Assembly: GCF_003932895.1 (NCBI RefSeq)
Contig: NZ_RQYW01000015.1
Coordinates: 1-60,631, forward strand
Direction: 5' to 3'
Length of the DNA stretch: 60,631 bases
DNA from: Leptotrichia sp. OH3620_COT-345
GTDB taxonomy: Bacteria; Fusobacteriota; Fusobacteriia; Fusobacteriales; Leptotrichiaceae
Of this stretch, positions 43,161 through 53,200 are shown piece by piece. The position numbers and the translations under genes are program-made. The notes beneath the pieces were generated by a model, which did not search any database, was not told where the DNA came from, and was given only the letters and a program-made list of their open reading frames with translations. Position 1 is the first letter of the stretch. Each line of letters begins with the position of its first letter.

Positions 43161-44540
43161 ATGGGAAGTGTCAAAAGTGCAGATAAAATTGAAGAAGGAG
43201 GAATATTTGCTTTATACTCAAAAGAAGTAAGAAATGATCTTGTAGGACTGGCATATTACGGAATGTATGCTCTTCAACATAGAGGACAGGAAAGTGCAGG
43301 CTTTAGCATATTTGACACTGTATCAGACAACAGAATAAGACAGAAGACAGTCAAAAATAAAGGTCTTGTAGCAGATGTCTTTTCTTTAGAAGAACTGCAA
43401 AATTACAAAGGAAACATACTTGTAGGGCATTTAAAATATTCTACTGAAGGAGGAGCATCAAGACACAGTTACCAGCCTTTGAGAGGAGAATCTCTTTTAG
43501 GAAAAGTGTCTATAGTTCATAACGGAAATTTACTGAATACTGAAATGTTAAAACGGGAACTTATGGAAAACGGCTCATTGTTTCAAACTAAGACCGATAC
43601 TGAAATTATATTGAAACTGTTGGGAAAAAATGCAAAATACGGGTATAAGAAAGCAATTTTAAATGCACTGAAAAAGCTTGAAGGAGCATTTGCCTTAGCA
43701 ATAATAATAAATAATAAATTAATAGGTATACGCGATCCTTTAGGTATAAGACCTCTCTGCCTTGGAAAAACAGGTGACGGAATTTATGTCCTTTCATCCG
43801 AATCATGTGCATTGGATGCAATTGGTGCAAATTTTGTCAGAGATATAGAACCGGGAGAACTTGTAATAATGGATGAAAACGGTTTAGACTCTATAAAATA
43901 TGATAATAGAGATAAAAAATATTATTCATCTTTTGAATATATTTATTTTGCAAGACCTGACAGTGTAATTGACGGTTTAAGTGTTTATAATGTGAGACAT
44001 GAATCCGGCAGACTTTTATATGAACAGAATCCCATAGAAGCGGATTTGGTTATAGGAGTTCCTGATTCAGGAGTGCCTGCGGCAATAGGATATTCGGAAG
44101 CAAGCGGTATACCTTACGGATCTGCACTTATAAAAAATAAATATATAGGAAGAACATTTATACTTCCTACTCAGGAATTGAGGGAAAAAGCGGTGAGAGT
44201 AAAATTAAATCCGATGAAAAGTCTTATAGAAGGTAAAAAAGTGGTAGTAGTAGATGATTCACTTGTGAGGGGAACAACATCAAAAATTCTTATTAAAATA
44301 CTTTTTGATGCAGGAGCAAAAGAAGTACATTTCAGGTCGGCTTCTCCTGTAGTAATAAATGAATCTTACTTTGGAGTAAATATTGCGGGTAAAGAGCTCA
44401 TAGGAAACAGACTTTCAGTTGAAGGAATAAGAAATGAAATAGGAGCAACTTCACTGGATTATCTTTCATATAGAAATATGAAAAAGGCTCTTCAAAATAG
44501 AGATGTGAACTTAGACAGTTTTAAAAAAGATGAAGAATAA
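43161..44540 (+). CDS. purF: amidophosphoribosyltransferase, glutaminase Cys missing
   Basis: A 459-residue PurF. The phosphoribosyltransferase half is intact, with VVVVDDSLVRGTTSKI for PRPP, IGVPDSGVPAAIGYSEASGIP and KNKYIGRTFI. The class II glutaminase half has HRGQESAG, HNGNL and KTDTEII, but where homologues read E-E-C-G-V-F the protein reads E-E-G-G-I-F (Gly13 in place of the catalytic Cys), and GHVRYST is GHLKYST (Lys92 for the glutamine-binding Arg). The enzyme may therefore use ammonia or a partner glutaminase, or the gene may be partly dead. Its place among otherwise normal pur genes argues for use. Confidence 0.9.
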   Translation: MGSVKSADKIEEGGIFALYSKEVRNDLVGLAYYGMYALQHRGQESAGFSIFDTVSDNRIRQKTVKNKGLVADVFSLEELQNYKGNILVGHLKYSTEGGASRHSYQPLRGESLLGKVSIVHNGNLLNTEMLKRELMENGSLFQTKTDTEIILKLLGKNAKYGYKKAILNALKKLEGAFALAIIINNKLIGIRDPLGIRPLCLGKTGDGIYVLSSESCALDAIGANFVRDIEPGELVIMDENGLDSIKYDNRDKKYYSSFEYIYFARPDSVIDGLSVYNVRHESGRLLYEQNPIEADLVIGVPDSGVPAAIGYSEASGIPYGSALIKNKYIGRTFILPTQELREKAVRVKLNPMKSLIEGKKVVVVDDSLVRGTTSKILIKILFDAGAKEVHFRSASPVVINESYFGVNIAGKELIGNRLSVEGIRNEIGATSLDYLSYRNMKKALQNRDVNLDSFKKDEE

Positions 44541-44637
44541 TTCTAAATTATAAAAATCAAATATTATTTATTTGAATGAAATAGAAAAATAATATTTTGA
44601 AAAGATAAATAATTTTAGATAAGAAAGGAGAATAAAA

Positions 44638-45636
44638 ATGTCTATATCATATAAAGATGCGGGTGTCAGCAAAGAAGAAGGGTATAAGACAGTGGAAAAA
44701 ATAAAAGACAAAGTCAGAAGTACATACAACAGTAATGTTATGAATGAACTTGGCAGTTTCGGAGCATTGTATAAATTAGGAGAATATAAAAAGCCGGTAC
44801 TTGTTTCAGGAACTGACGGAGTGGGAACAAAACTGAAAGTTGCATTTGAAATGGGGAAATACGATACTGTAGGAATAGATTGTGTCGCAATGTGTGTAAA
44901 TGATATTCTATGTCATGGAGCAAAGCCGCTTTTTTTTCTTGACTATCTTGCATGTGGAAAATTGGATTCCGACATATCTTCTGAAATAATCAAGGGAGTT
45001 GTAGATGGTTGTTTACAGGCAGGGGCTGCACTTATAGGAGGAGAAACTGCTGAAATGCCGGGGTTTTATTCTGACGGAGAATACGATATTGCAGGATTTT
45101 CAGTGGGTGTAGTAGAAGAGGAGAGAATAGTGAACAGTTCAGATGTAAAAGACGGAGATATTATCATAGCCCTTTCTTCAAACGGAGCTCACAGTAACGG
45201 TTTTTCTCTCCTTAGAAAACTGTTTACTGATTTTAATGCTGAATATGAAGGAAAATCAATAGGAGAATGGCTGTTGGCACCTACAAGAATATATGTGAAA
45301 TCCGTTCAAAAAGTAATGAAAAAGGTCAAAATTAAAGGAATGGCACACATTACAGGTGGAGGAATTATTGAAAATATTCCGAGAACAATTCCTGATGGAT
45401 TATGTGCAAATATAGAAAAGAAAAAAATTAATATACATAAATTATTCAGACATGAAATATTTAAAAAAATAGTGGAAGATGAAATGTGGGGGACATTTAA
45501 TATGGGTGTGGGATTTATAGTAATAGTTGATAGAAATGATGTCGGAACGGTTATCAATATTCTTTCTGATAGTGGAGAAAACGCTTATGAAGTAGGATAT
45601 ATAAGTAAGGGAGAACAAAAGTTATGTTTGAAATAA
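44638..45636 (+). CDS. purM: phosphoribosylformylglycinamidine cyclo-ligase
   Basis: A 332-residue AIR synthetase. Motifs include SGTDGVGTKLK near the N-terminus, ALIGGETAEMPG, SNGAHSNGFSLLRKL, ITGGGIIENIPR and NMGVGFIVIV. It closes the imidazole ring of AIR. It starts at ATG after AAAGGAGAATAAAA and ends overlapping purN by 13 bases. Confidence 0.96.
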   Translation: MSISYKDAGVSKEEGYKTVEKIKDKVRSTYNSNVMNELGSFGALYKLGEYKKPVLVSGTDGVGTKLKVAFEMGKYDTVGIDCVAMCVNDILCHGAKPLFFLDYLACGKLDSDISSEIIKGVVDGCLQAGAALIGGETAEMPGFYSDGEYDIAGFSVGVVEEERIVNSSDVKDGDIIIALSSNGAHSNGFSLLRKLFTDFNAEYEGKSIGEWLLAPTRIYVKSVQKVMKKVKIKGMAHITGGGIIENIPRTIPDGLCANIEKKKINIHKLFRHEIFKKIVEDEMWGTFNMGVGFIVIVDRNDVGTVINILSDSGENAYEVGYISKGEQKLCLK

Positions 45637-46214
45637 AAACAAAAATTGCAGTCCTTGTATCAGGTTCAGGATCGAATTTGCAGGCAATTATTGAAAATAT
45701 TGAAAACAGAAGTTTAAATTGTGAAATTTCTTATGTAATAGCGGATAGAGACTGTTATGCCATAGAAAGAGCTAAAAATTATAAAATAAGGACAGTCGTA
45801 CTTGAAAGAAAAATATTCGGAAAAAGACTTTCAGAAGAAATAAATCTGCTTCTAAAAAATACTGATGAAGAAATTTCATATATTATCCTGGCAGGGTATT
45901 TATCCATATTGTCGAAAGAATTTATTCAAGACTGGAATAAGAAAATAATTAATATTCATCCGTCTTTACTTCCTAAATACGGAGGAAGAGGAATGTACGG
46001 ATTAAAAGTTCATAAAGCTGTTTTGGAAAATGGTGAAAAGAAAAGCGGCTGTACTATTCATTATGTAGACAGCGGGATAGATACAGGAAAACCTATAATG
46101 AAAATGGAAGTTCCTGTTTTGAAAAATGATACTCCTGAAACGCTTCAAAAAAGAGTTCTTGAAAAAGAACATATATTACTTATAGAAGGAATTAAAAAAC
46201 TGATTTCGCGATAA
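45624..46214 (+). CDS. purN: phosphoribosylglycinamide formyltransferase
   Basis: A 196-residue GAR transformylase. The pattern VLVSGSGSNLQAI near the start, LAGYLSILS, IINIHPSLLPKYGGRGMYG (with the catalytic His) and the C-terminal GCTIHYVDSGIDTGKPI are typical. It uses 10-formyl-THF. The start ATG overlaps the purM end, giving translational coupling. Confidence 0.95.
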   Translation: MFEIKTKIAVLVSGSGSNLQAIIENIENRSLNCEISYVIADRDCYAIERAKNYKIRTVVLERKIFGKRLSEEINLLLKNTDEEISYIILAGYLSILSKEFIQDWNKKIINIHPSLLPKYGGRGMYGLKVHKAVLENGEKKSGCTIHYVDSGIDTGKPIMKMEVPVLKNDTPETLQKRVLEKEHILLIEGIKKLISR

Positions 46215-46576
46215 ATAAGGAAGAGCAATAAAAATAAATTTTCAACATATTCAGATGTAGTAAAATTTAAAAAATAACAGATAAAAGTGAATAAAAATAT
46301 GTAAGAAGTTTAAAAAACGGGGACAGGACTGTTTAATAAATTGAAAATGACTTTTAGGTATACTGCTAAATCAGATGAAGATAAAATAGATGTTTAATAT
46401 ATATCAGGAATATTTAAAATTAAATTATATTCTATTTGATAAAATTATATTATTAAAAAATATTATAAATATCAGTTTTGAAGTGCAGAAATAGATTATA
46501 GAAAAATTAATAAATATAAAAAGTCTGTAATTTATGAAACAGTCCCGAATAAAATAATTGACTGAAAGGAAATAAA
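46215..46576. other. gene-free stretch holding an inverted-repeat element
   Basis: No gene is supported here. GGACTGTTTAATAAATT (46326-46342) and AATTTATGAAACAGTCC (46529-46545) are inverted repeats with a single mismatch, bounding 220 bases. The arms resemble those of the element after purD. The DNA inside holds only short open fragments and no recognisable transposase, so it could be a miniature non-autonomous element inserted in the purine operon, or an insertion-sequence relic. Confidence 0.5.
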
Positions 46577-48097
46577 ATGAAAAAAAGAGCTCTAATAAGT
46601 GTATTTGATAAAACGGGAATACTTGAATTTGCACAATTTTTAATCAAAAAAGATGTGGAAATAATTTCTACAGGGGGAACTTATAAATTTTTAAAGGAAA
46701 ACGGACTTGATGCAATAGAAATTTCTGAAATTACAAATTTTAAGGAAATACTCGATGGTAGGGTAAAAACTTTACATCCGAATATTCATGGAGGAATATT
46801 GGCAATAAGAAAAAATAAAGAGCATATGGATACTATAAAAGCTGAAGGAATAGGTATTATTGATTTTGTCGTAGTAAATTTGTATCCTTTTTTTAAAGAA
46901 GTTCAAACAGATAAATCTTTTGATGAAAAAGTGGAATTTATAGATATAGGCGGTCCTACAATGCTGAGATCCGCTGCAAAATCTTTCAAAGATGTAACTG
47001 TAATCTGTAATGTGGAAGATTATGAAACAGTAATAAAGGAAATGAAAAGCAACGGTGAAGTTTCTTTTGAAACTAAAAAAAGACTGGCAGGGAAAGTATT
47101 TAATTTAACATCTGCTTATGATGCTGCAATTTCAAATTTCTTAATGGAAAAAGAATATCCTGAATATCTGAATGTTTCATATAAGAAAAAATTTGATTTG
47201 AGGTATGGAGAAAATCCTCATCAAAGTTCGGCATATTATATTTCTACAACAGAGAACGGAAGTATGAAAGATTTTACCCAACTGAACGGTAAGGAACTTT
47301 CTTTTAATAATATACGGGATATGGATATAGCTTGGAAAGTAGTAGGAGAATTTGAAGAAACGGCATGCTGTGCGGTAAAACACTCTACACCTTGCGGAGT
47401 GGCAGTGGGAAATGATACATTTACAGCATATATTAAAGCTCACGACTGTGATCCTGTTTCAATATTTGGAGGAATTGTGGCAATAAACAGAGAAATTGAT
47501 AAAAAAACCGCCGAAGAATTGAATAAAATATTTCTCGAAATAGTAATAGCACCATCTTTTTCAGATGAAGCACTTGAAATATTGAAAAATAAGAAAAATT
47601 TAAGAGTTATACAATGCGGAATTATAAAACCTCAAGATAAAATTGAATATGTAAAAGTAGATGGAGGTATACTTGTTCAGGAAACAAATACTGAAATGAT
47701 CAAAGAAATGAAAATAGTAACTGAAAAGCAGCCAACAGAACAGGAAAGAAACGATATGCTGTTAGGAATGAAAGTTGTAAAGCATGTAAAATCCAATGCG
47801 ATAGTCATAGTAAAAGACGGAACTGTTAAGGGTGTAGGAACAGGACAGACTAATAGAATATGGGCGACGGAACATGCACTGAAGCATTCGATAGAAAAAC
47901 TCGGTACGTTAGAAGGAGCAATACTTGCATCCGATGCATTTTTCCCGTTTAGAGATTGTGTGGATGAAGCCGCTAAATACGGTATTAAAGCTATTATACA
48001 ACCGGGAGGCTCTTTAAGGGATTCGGAATCAATAGAGGCATGTAATGAACATGGGATAAGTATGATATTTACAGGGATAAGACATTTTAAACACTAA
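46577..48097 (+). CDS. purH: bifunctional AICAR transformylase/IMP cyclohydrolase
   Basis: A 506-residue PurH. The N-terminal IMP cyclohydrolase part has [25 protein letters not shown] and [15 protein letters not shown]; the C-terminal transformylase part has [24 protein letters not shown] and [28 protein letters not shown]. It performs the last two steps to IMP. It starts after CTGAAAGGAAATAAA and follows the inverted-repeat gap. Confidence 0.96.
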   Translation: MKKRALISVFDKTGILEFAQFLIKKDVEIISTGGTYKFLKENGLDAIEISEITNFKEILDGRVKTLHPNIHGGILAIRKNKEHMDTIKAEGIGIIDFVVVNLYPFFKEVQTDKSFDEKVEFIDIGGPTMLRSAAKSFKDVTVICNVEDYETVIKEMKSNGEVSFETKKRLAGKVFNLTSAYDAAISNFLMEKEYPEYLNVSYKKKFDLRYGENPHQSSAYYISTTENGSMKDFTQLNGKELSFNNIRDMDIAWKVVGEFEETACCAVKHSTPCGVAVGNDTFTAYIKAHDCDPVSIFGGIVAINREIDKKTAEELNKIFLEIVIAPSFSDEALEILKNKKNLRVIQCGIIKPQDKIEYVKVDGGILVQETNTEMIKEMKIVTEKQPTEQERNDMLLGMKVVKHVKSNAIVIVKDGTVKGVGTGQTNRIWATEHALKHSIEKLGTLEGAILASDAFFPFRDCVDEAAKYGIKAIIQPGGSLRDSESIEACNEHGISMIFTGIRHFKH

Positions 48098-48117
48098 AGT
48101 GTTTTTAACTTTTTTCT
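48087..48117 (+). terminator. weak terminator at the end of purH
   Basis: TTAAACAC/GTGTTTTTAA stem overlapping the purH stop, followed by a broken T tract. A second hairpin (AAGTTTGAGT at 48206-48215 with ACTCAAATTT at 48229-48238) follows in the 287-base purH-purD gap, which is otherwise empty apart from a motif CAAAATTTGAATGTTG like the dispersed repeat. Confidence 0.45.
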
Positions 48118-48384
48118 AAAAAAGACTGCACCTAAAAATACTTTAATTGTTTTCTATGTTTTTTTGTAAAAAATTTAGTGAGGTACTATCAACCTTTTTT
48201 GAAAAAAGTTTGAGTCAAAAACCGTTCAACTCAAATTTTACAAGTACTTAAAAATGCTCCTTCACTGTAAAAACAAAAAAGATATTTTTATGACGGCTTA
48301 CTTTAACATTTTTCATGTTGCAAAATTTGAATGTTGAAGATCAAATTATGAAAAGTTTTCATAGAAAAACTGAGAGGAGGAAAA

Positions 48385-49653
48385 ATGAAAATTTTAATAG
48401 TAGGTTCAGGGGGAAGAGAACATGCTATTGCATGGAAATTGAAGGAAAATAAGAATATAGAAAAAATATTTATTGCTCCGGGAAATGCAGGAATTGATTT
48501 ATTGCCTAATACGGAAAGTTTAAGTCTTAATAATAATATAAAGGAATATGCGGATTTTGCCGAAAAAAATAAAATAGATTTGACAATTGTAGGGAGTGAA
48601 GAATTACTTGTTCAAGGAATAGTCGACGAATTTAAAAACAAAGGGTTAAAAATATTTGGTCCTGATAAAAAAGCCGCAATCCTTGAAGGAAGTAAAGCAT
48701 ATTCAAAAGATTTTATGAAAAAATATGGAATTAAAACTGCCAAATATGAAATATTTGATAATTATGAAAAAGCTCAAAAATATCTGGATAGTTACAGAAA
48801 TGATAATTTTCCTGTAGTCATTAAGACAAGCGGACTTGCAGCAGGAAAAGGTGTTATAATAGTAAAAAATTTGAAGGAAGCTAAAGATGCCGTTACTGAT
48901 ATCATGATAAATAAAAAATTTGGCACATCAGGAGAAAAAATAGTAATAGAAGAGTATTTGGAAGGTATCGAAGCATCCATTCTTTCTTTTACCGATTGTA
49001 AAACTATTGTTCCGCTTATTTCAGCAAAAGATCATAAGAAAATAGGTGAAAGTGAGACAGGACTTAATACCGGGGGAATGGGAGCTATAAGTCCGAATCC
49101 TTATGTTACCGAAAGTATATTTAAAGAATTTACCGAAAAAATTATGAAACCTACTTTAAAAGGGATACAAAATGAAGATATGGATTTTGCAGGTGTAATA
49201 TTTTTCGGACTTATGATTACAAAAAAAGGAGTGTATCTTCTTGAATACAACATGAGAATGGGTGATCCTGAAACTCAGGCCGTGCTGCCTTTACTTGAAA
49301 CAAATCTTTATCAAATAATAGAAAAATCTTTTGAAAAAAAGTTAAATGAAGTGAATATAAAATGGAAATCTTTACATTCCTGCTGTGTAGTTGCAACTGC
49401 CGAAGGATATCCTGAGCAATACCGTAAAGGTGATGAAATATCAGGTATATTAAAAGAAAAAAATAATGATGAATTGTTATTTATATGTGGAGTAAAGAAA
49501 GAAAATAGCAAATTTGTTACTTCAGGGGGTAGAGTTCTTAATATTACGTGCTTAGGAAATACTCTGGAAGAAGCACGAAAAAAAGCATATAATGCAATGA
49601 AAAATATAAATTTTAAAGGGATGTATTATAGAAAAGACATAGGAAAAATATAA
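48385..49653 (+). CDS. purD: phosphoribosylamine-glycine ligase
   Basis: A 422-residue ATP-grasp enzyme. The N-terminal VGSGGREHAIAWKL, the ATP-grasp elements VVIKTSGLAAGKGVIIV and GLNTGGMGAISPNP, and EYNMRMGDPETQAVLP are classic GAR synthetase motifs. It joins phosphoribosylamine and glycine. It starts after GAGAGGAGGAAAA. It is the last gene of the purine cluster. Confidence 0.96.
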   Translation: MKILIVGSGGREHAIAWKLKENKNIEKIFIAPGNAGIDLLPNTESLSLNNNIKEYADFAEKNKIDLTIVGSEELLVQGIVDEFKNKGLKIFGPDKKAAILEGSKAYSKDFMKKYGIKTAKYEIFDNYEKAQKYLDSYRNDNFPVVIKTSGLAAGKGVIIVKNLKEAKDAVTDIMINKKFGTSGEKIVIEEYLEGIEASILSFTDCKTIVPLISAKDHKKIGESETGLNTGGMGAISPNPYVTESIFKEFTEKIMKPTLKGIQNEDMDFAGVIFFGLMITKKGVYLLEYNMRMGDPETQAVLPLLETNLYQIIEKSFEKKLNEVNIKWKSLHSCCVVATAEGYPEQYRKGDEISGILKEKNNDELLFICGVKKENSKFVTSGGRVLNITCLGNTLEEARKKAYNAMKNINFKGMYYRKDIGKI

Positions 49654-49658
49654 ATAAG

Positions 49659-49758
49659 AACTGTTTCATAAGTCAAAAATAATTTTTATATATAATAATT
49701 TTGTTTATTTTGTAAAAATAGTAAAAGGTATAATTAAAACTTATGAAACAGTTTTTTT
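49659..49758 (+). terminator. long-loop inverted repeat after purD
   Basis: AACTGTTTCATAAGT (49659-49673) and ACTTATGAAACAGTT (49739-49753) form a perfect 15-bp inverted repeat around a 65-base AT-rich core, followed by seven T residues. It can act as a terminator for the purine operon. Because the same arm sequence bounds the element at 46326-46545, it may also be a 95-base member of a small mobile-element family. Confidence 0.55.
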
Positions 49759-50201
49759 ATTTGGAATATTAGAATATTTAATTTTTATTGATTTTAATAA
49801 AATATATGAAAAGAAAATTTTAGTTCAAAAAATAATTTTTATTTTATTTTGTGAGCAAAAATAAATTTATGGGATATTTTTTATGAATTTTTTAGAATTT
49901 TAATTTTATTAATAATAAATTTTATATTAAAAGCAATAAGAATTAAAATGATTTTATTTTTTAAAATTGTTTAATTAAAAAATCAGATATTACATATGAA
50001 AAAATTTGAAAATCAGTAGAAAAAACTTAAAAAAATGTTTGAAAACTAAGTGAAAAATGATATACTAATTTGTAATATTTTATATATAATTTAAAACAGA
50101 TAAGATTAAAAAATTGTAAACAATACATTTTAAAATTCTTTTCAGTTTGTAATTTATATAAATAATAACAAGTATATTATGATATGTAAAGGAGAAAAAA
50201 A
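49759..50201. other. gene-free stretch with autotransporter promoter
   Basis: No gene seen; very AT-rich. A promoter lies at 50039-50066: TTGAAA, 16-base spacer, TATACT with TGA upstream. This would give a leader of roughly 130 bases ending in TAAAGGAGAAAAAAA before the TTG start of the autotransporter. Confidence 0.5.
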
Positions 50202-53200
50202 TTGAGTAATGATTTAAAAAAAATAGAAAAAGAATTAAGAGCGTTAGCTAAAAGATATAAAGACATCAAATATACTAAAAGTCTGTTATTTACTTTCCTG
50301 CTGACAGGAATGTTGTCATTTTCAACCGGTTTAACATCTTTAGAAACAGAAAACAGTAAAAATATATTAAGTCAGGAAGAAAAGGACTTTAATGTATCAA
50401 TAAATAATATAAAAGATTTATTCAGGAAAACAAAAAAAGAAAATAACAAATTGCTAAAAAATGCAAATTTAGAGCTCATTCAATTAATGGAGCAAGGAGA
50501 TCAGGTAATAAAATCTCCTTGGAATTCATGGCAGTTCGGAATGAACTATTTTTATAATAACCAGAGAGGGATGTACAAAGGTTTTGGAGATAAAAAAGAA
50601 AAATATCCTTTTAAAGGAATATATACCAGAGCTTCATGGATGGAAAGAAGTACTCTTGTAACAGAAGACCGTTCATTGAATGAAATATTATCTCAAAGAC
50701 ATATATCCGGCAGTGGTCCATATTCTACAAATAAAAATCTGAATTATGGTTTTATTTCTTTAAAAGATGTTTTTGAACCTGAAGTGGAAATACAGGTTTT
50801 GGCAAATGTAAATCCTAAATCAATTAATAAAGAAGAAATAATCATAAATCATCAAATCGACAGTCCTGCAAATGTTGTAAAACCTGATGTGCAGATAAGT
50901 GTAAATACTCCTGTCGAAGCACCGGGAATAACATTTCCTCTTGTAAAGCCTGTGAGTATAAATGTTCAGAATCCGGCTAATCCTGAAACACCGGCATTGG
51001 CTTCCGCACCTGTTGTGAATATCAATTTGAATGCACCTGCAATTGCAATGAACATAATACCTCCACAGCTTGAAATGGAAGTTACGGCACCTGTTTCTCC
51101 GAATATCGGGATAAATATAACAGCACCTTCAGTGCCTTCAGTAAATGCTTTAACAGTAAGTTCACCATCTACAGTAATTGCACCGAATATTGTTTTTGAA
51201 ACAGTAACTCCTGTAGACTTTATACTGACACCTGCCGGATTGAGTAAAACTTACAGTTTAAGAGGTAATGCGGATTATAAAAGCAGAATAACTTTGCCTA
51301 CTATTAATGTTACCGATGCAGGTACAGGTTCAGGTTTTGGAAGAAAAGGAAACTATATTTCCACTTGGGGAAGAGTACTAGGTTTGGATGGAGTAACTAC
51401 AAATGTTAATGTTGATGTGGAAGATACCAGAGCATTTATGATTGATGAAGGAATAGATGATAATGACACCAGCGTAAAACCTTTCAGATATATAGGGACT
51501 ATAAATTTAAATAGAAGTAGAAATGTGGGAATAGATGTTCAGGGAACACATACAGGGAGAGGCAGTCAAAATCCTTCATTTGATATGACAAGTACAGATG
51601 AAAATAGAAGAGTTGCCAATATAAAAGTAATAAATGAAGGAACGGTAAACGGTAATGGCGGTGTAATAAACGGAGATATAATAAAAAATCAGGTGGCATT
51701 CGGATTTAATAACTTTGATGCTTCAACAAATAACACAAGAAATGAAATGATAAATAACGGAAATATAAATTTATTTGCTCCTGAAAGTGCAGGAATACAG
51801 TTAAGACCTGAAAATCCTAATGCTTCAGGACCAAATCAAAATTTAGGTTTAAACATGATGGCAGGTTTAAATGATGTCACAGGAAAAATCGAATTAAAAA
51901 GTCACGGAAGTTTCGGAATTCTTACAGTAGCTAATAAAGCTTCAAACGGTACTTTGGCTGCATCTAAAACATACAGTAATTACGGTACTGTTACTACTTT
52001 AGGAGGACAGATAGCAAGTTTTCATACAAAACAGTATGAAAGTAAAATAGAAAACAAAGGAAATATTAATGTTTCAGGTGACAGCTCTATTGGAATAGGA
52101 CTTCTTCATAATATACAGGGAGTATATGCGGGAGGAACTATAAATATCGGAAAAGAAGACCCTACAGCTCTTTCTTATGCAAACAGTACAGGAGGAGATG
52201 CAGGAAAAGTTGAAAAGGCTGTAGGAGTATATACAGAAGTGGAAACAAGACCTGTAAAATCTAATGAACTTGATGATTTTGGCCAAAGAAATTCCACAGG
52301 ACAAATTATAGGAACTGAAGGTATAGAACTTACAGGAACGGTGAACATAGGAAGATTTGCTACAAAAAGTACAGGTGCAAGAATAAAAGATAAAGGAGAA
52401 ATAACGGTAAGCGGAACCGTTAATATAGAAGCCGGAAGTCAGGAAAACTATGGAGTTGTAGTTAACGGTATTAATTATATAAGAAATTTTAGAACACAAA
52501 CATCAGCAGGAGGGGTCGTAACAAACGGAACTGAACAGAGAACAGGACAAATAAATATTACATCAACAGGAAATGTAAATGTTTTAGGAAATAATTCGGT
52601 AGGATATATGCTTGTTATGGGAAAAGGAAGTAATGCAGGCAACATCACTGTAAATTCATCAAATTCTATAGGACTTTATGCTCAGCAAGGAGAATTTTCG
52701 AATACGGGAACTATTTCATCAACAGGAATTGGAAGTAATGCAGTAGTCCTAGATAAAAAATCGACATCCCTTACATTTAATAACACAGGAAACTTGATTG
52801 CGAATAATGAAGGTACAGTTGCTCTATATGTCCAGAATGGAGCTGTATTTTCTCATGCTACAGGAAGCGGAAATAAAATAAAAGCTGGAAACGGAGCAGT
52901 TGCAATATATAATACAGGAGCAAGCTCGAGAGGAACGGTTTCGGCTCCTATTGAAGTAACAGGTTCAACGGGAAATAAAACAGGGATAGGAGTATATTCC
53001 GACGGACAGTCAACTCTTACTTTCAATGCAGGTTCGACATTGACATTAGGAAATGGAACTGTAGGGTTATTTTCTGCAAAAACCGACAGATTTAATAATA
53101 CATTTGTAATAAACAACTTAGCGGCAAGTCTTGATGACAATGCGGTACTGGTATATTTTAAAGGCGATTCCCCTACGTCTACAGATAATGAAGTGACAAT

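Noticed and set aside
46326-46545. A T-box or other riboswitch upstream of purH
   Set aside because: The stretch is better explained by a near-perfect inverted-repeat element; no T-box or known aptamer core is visible.
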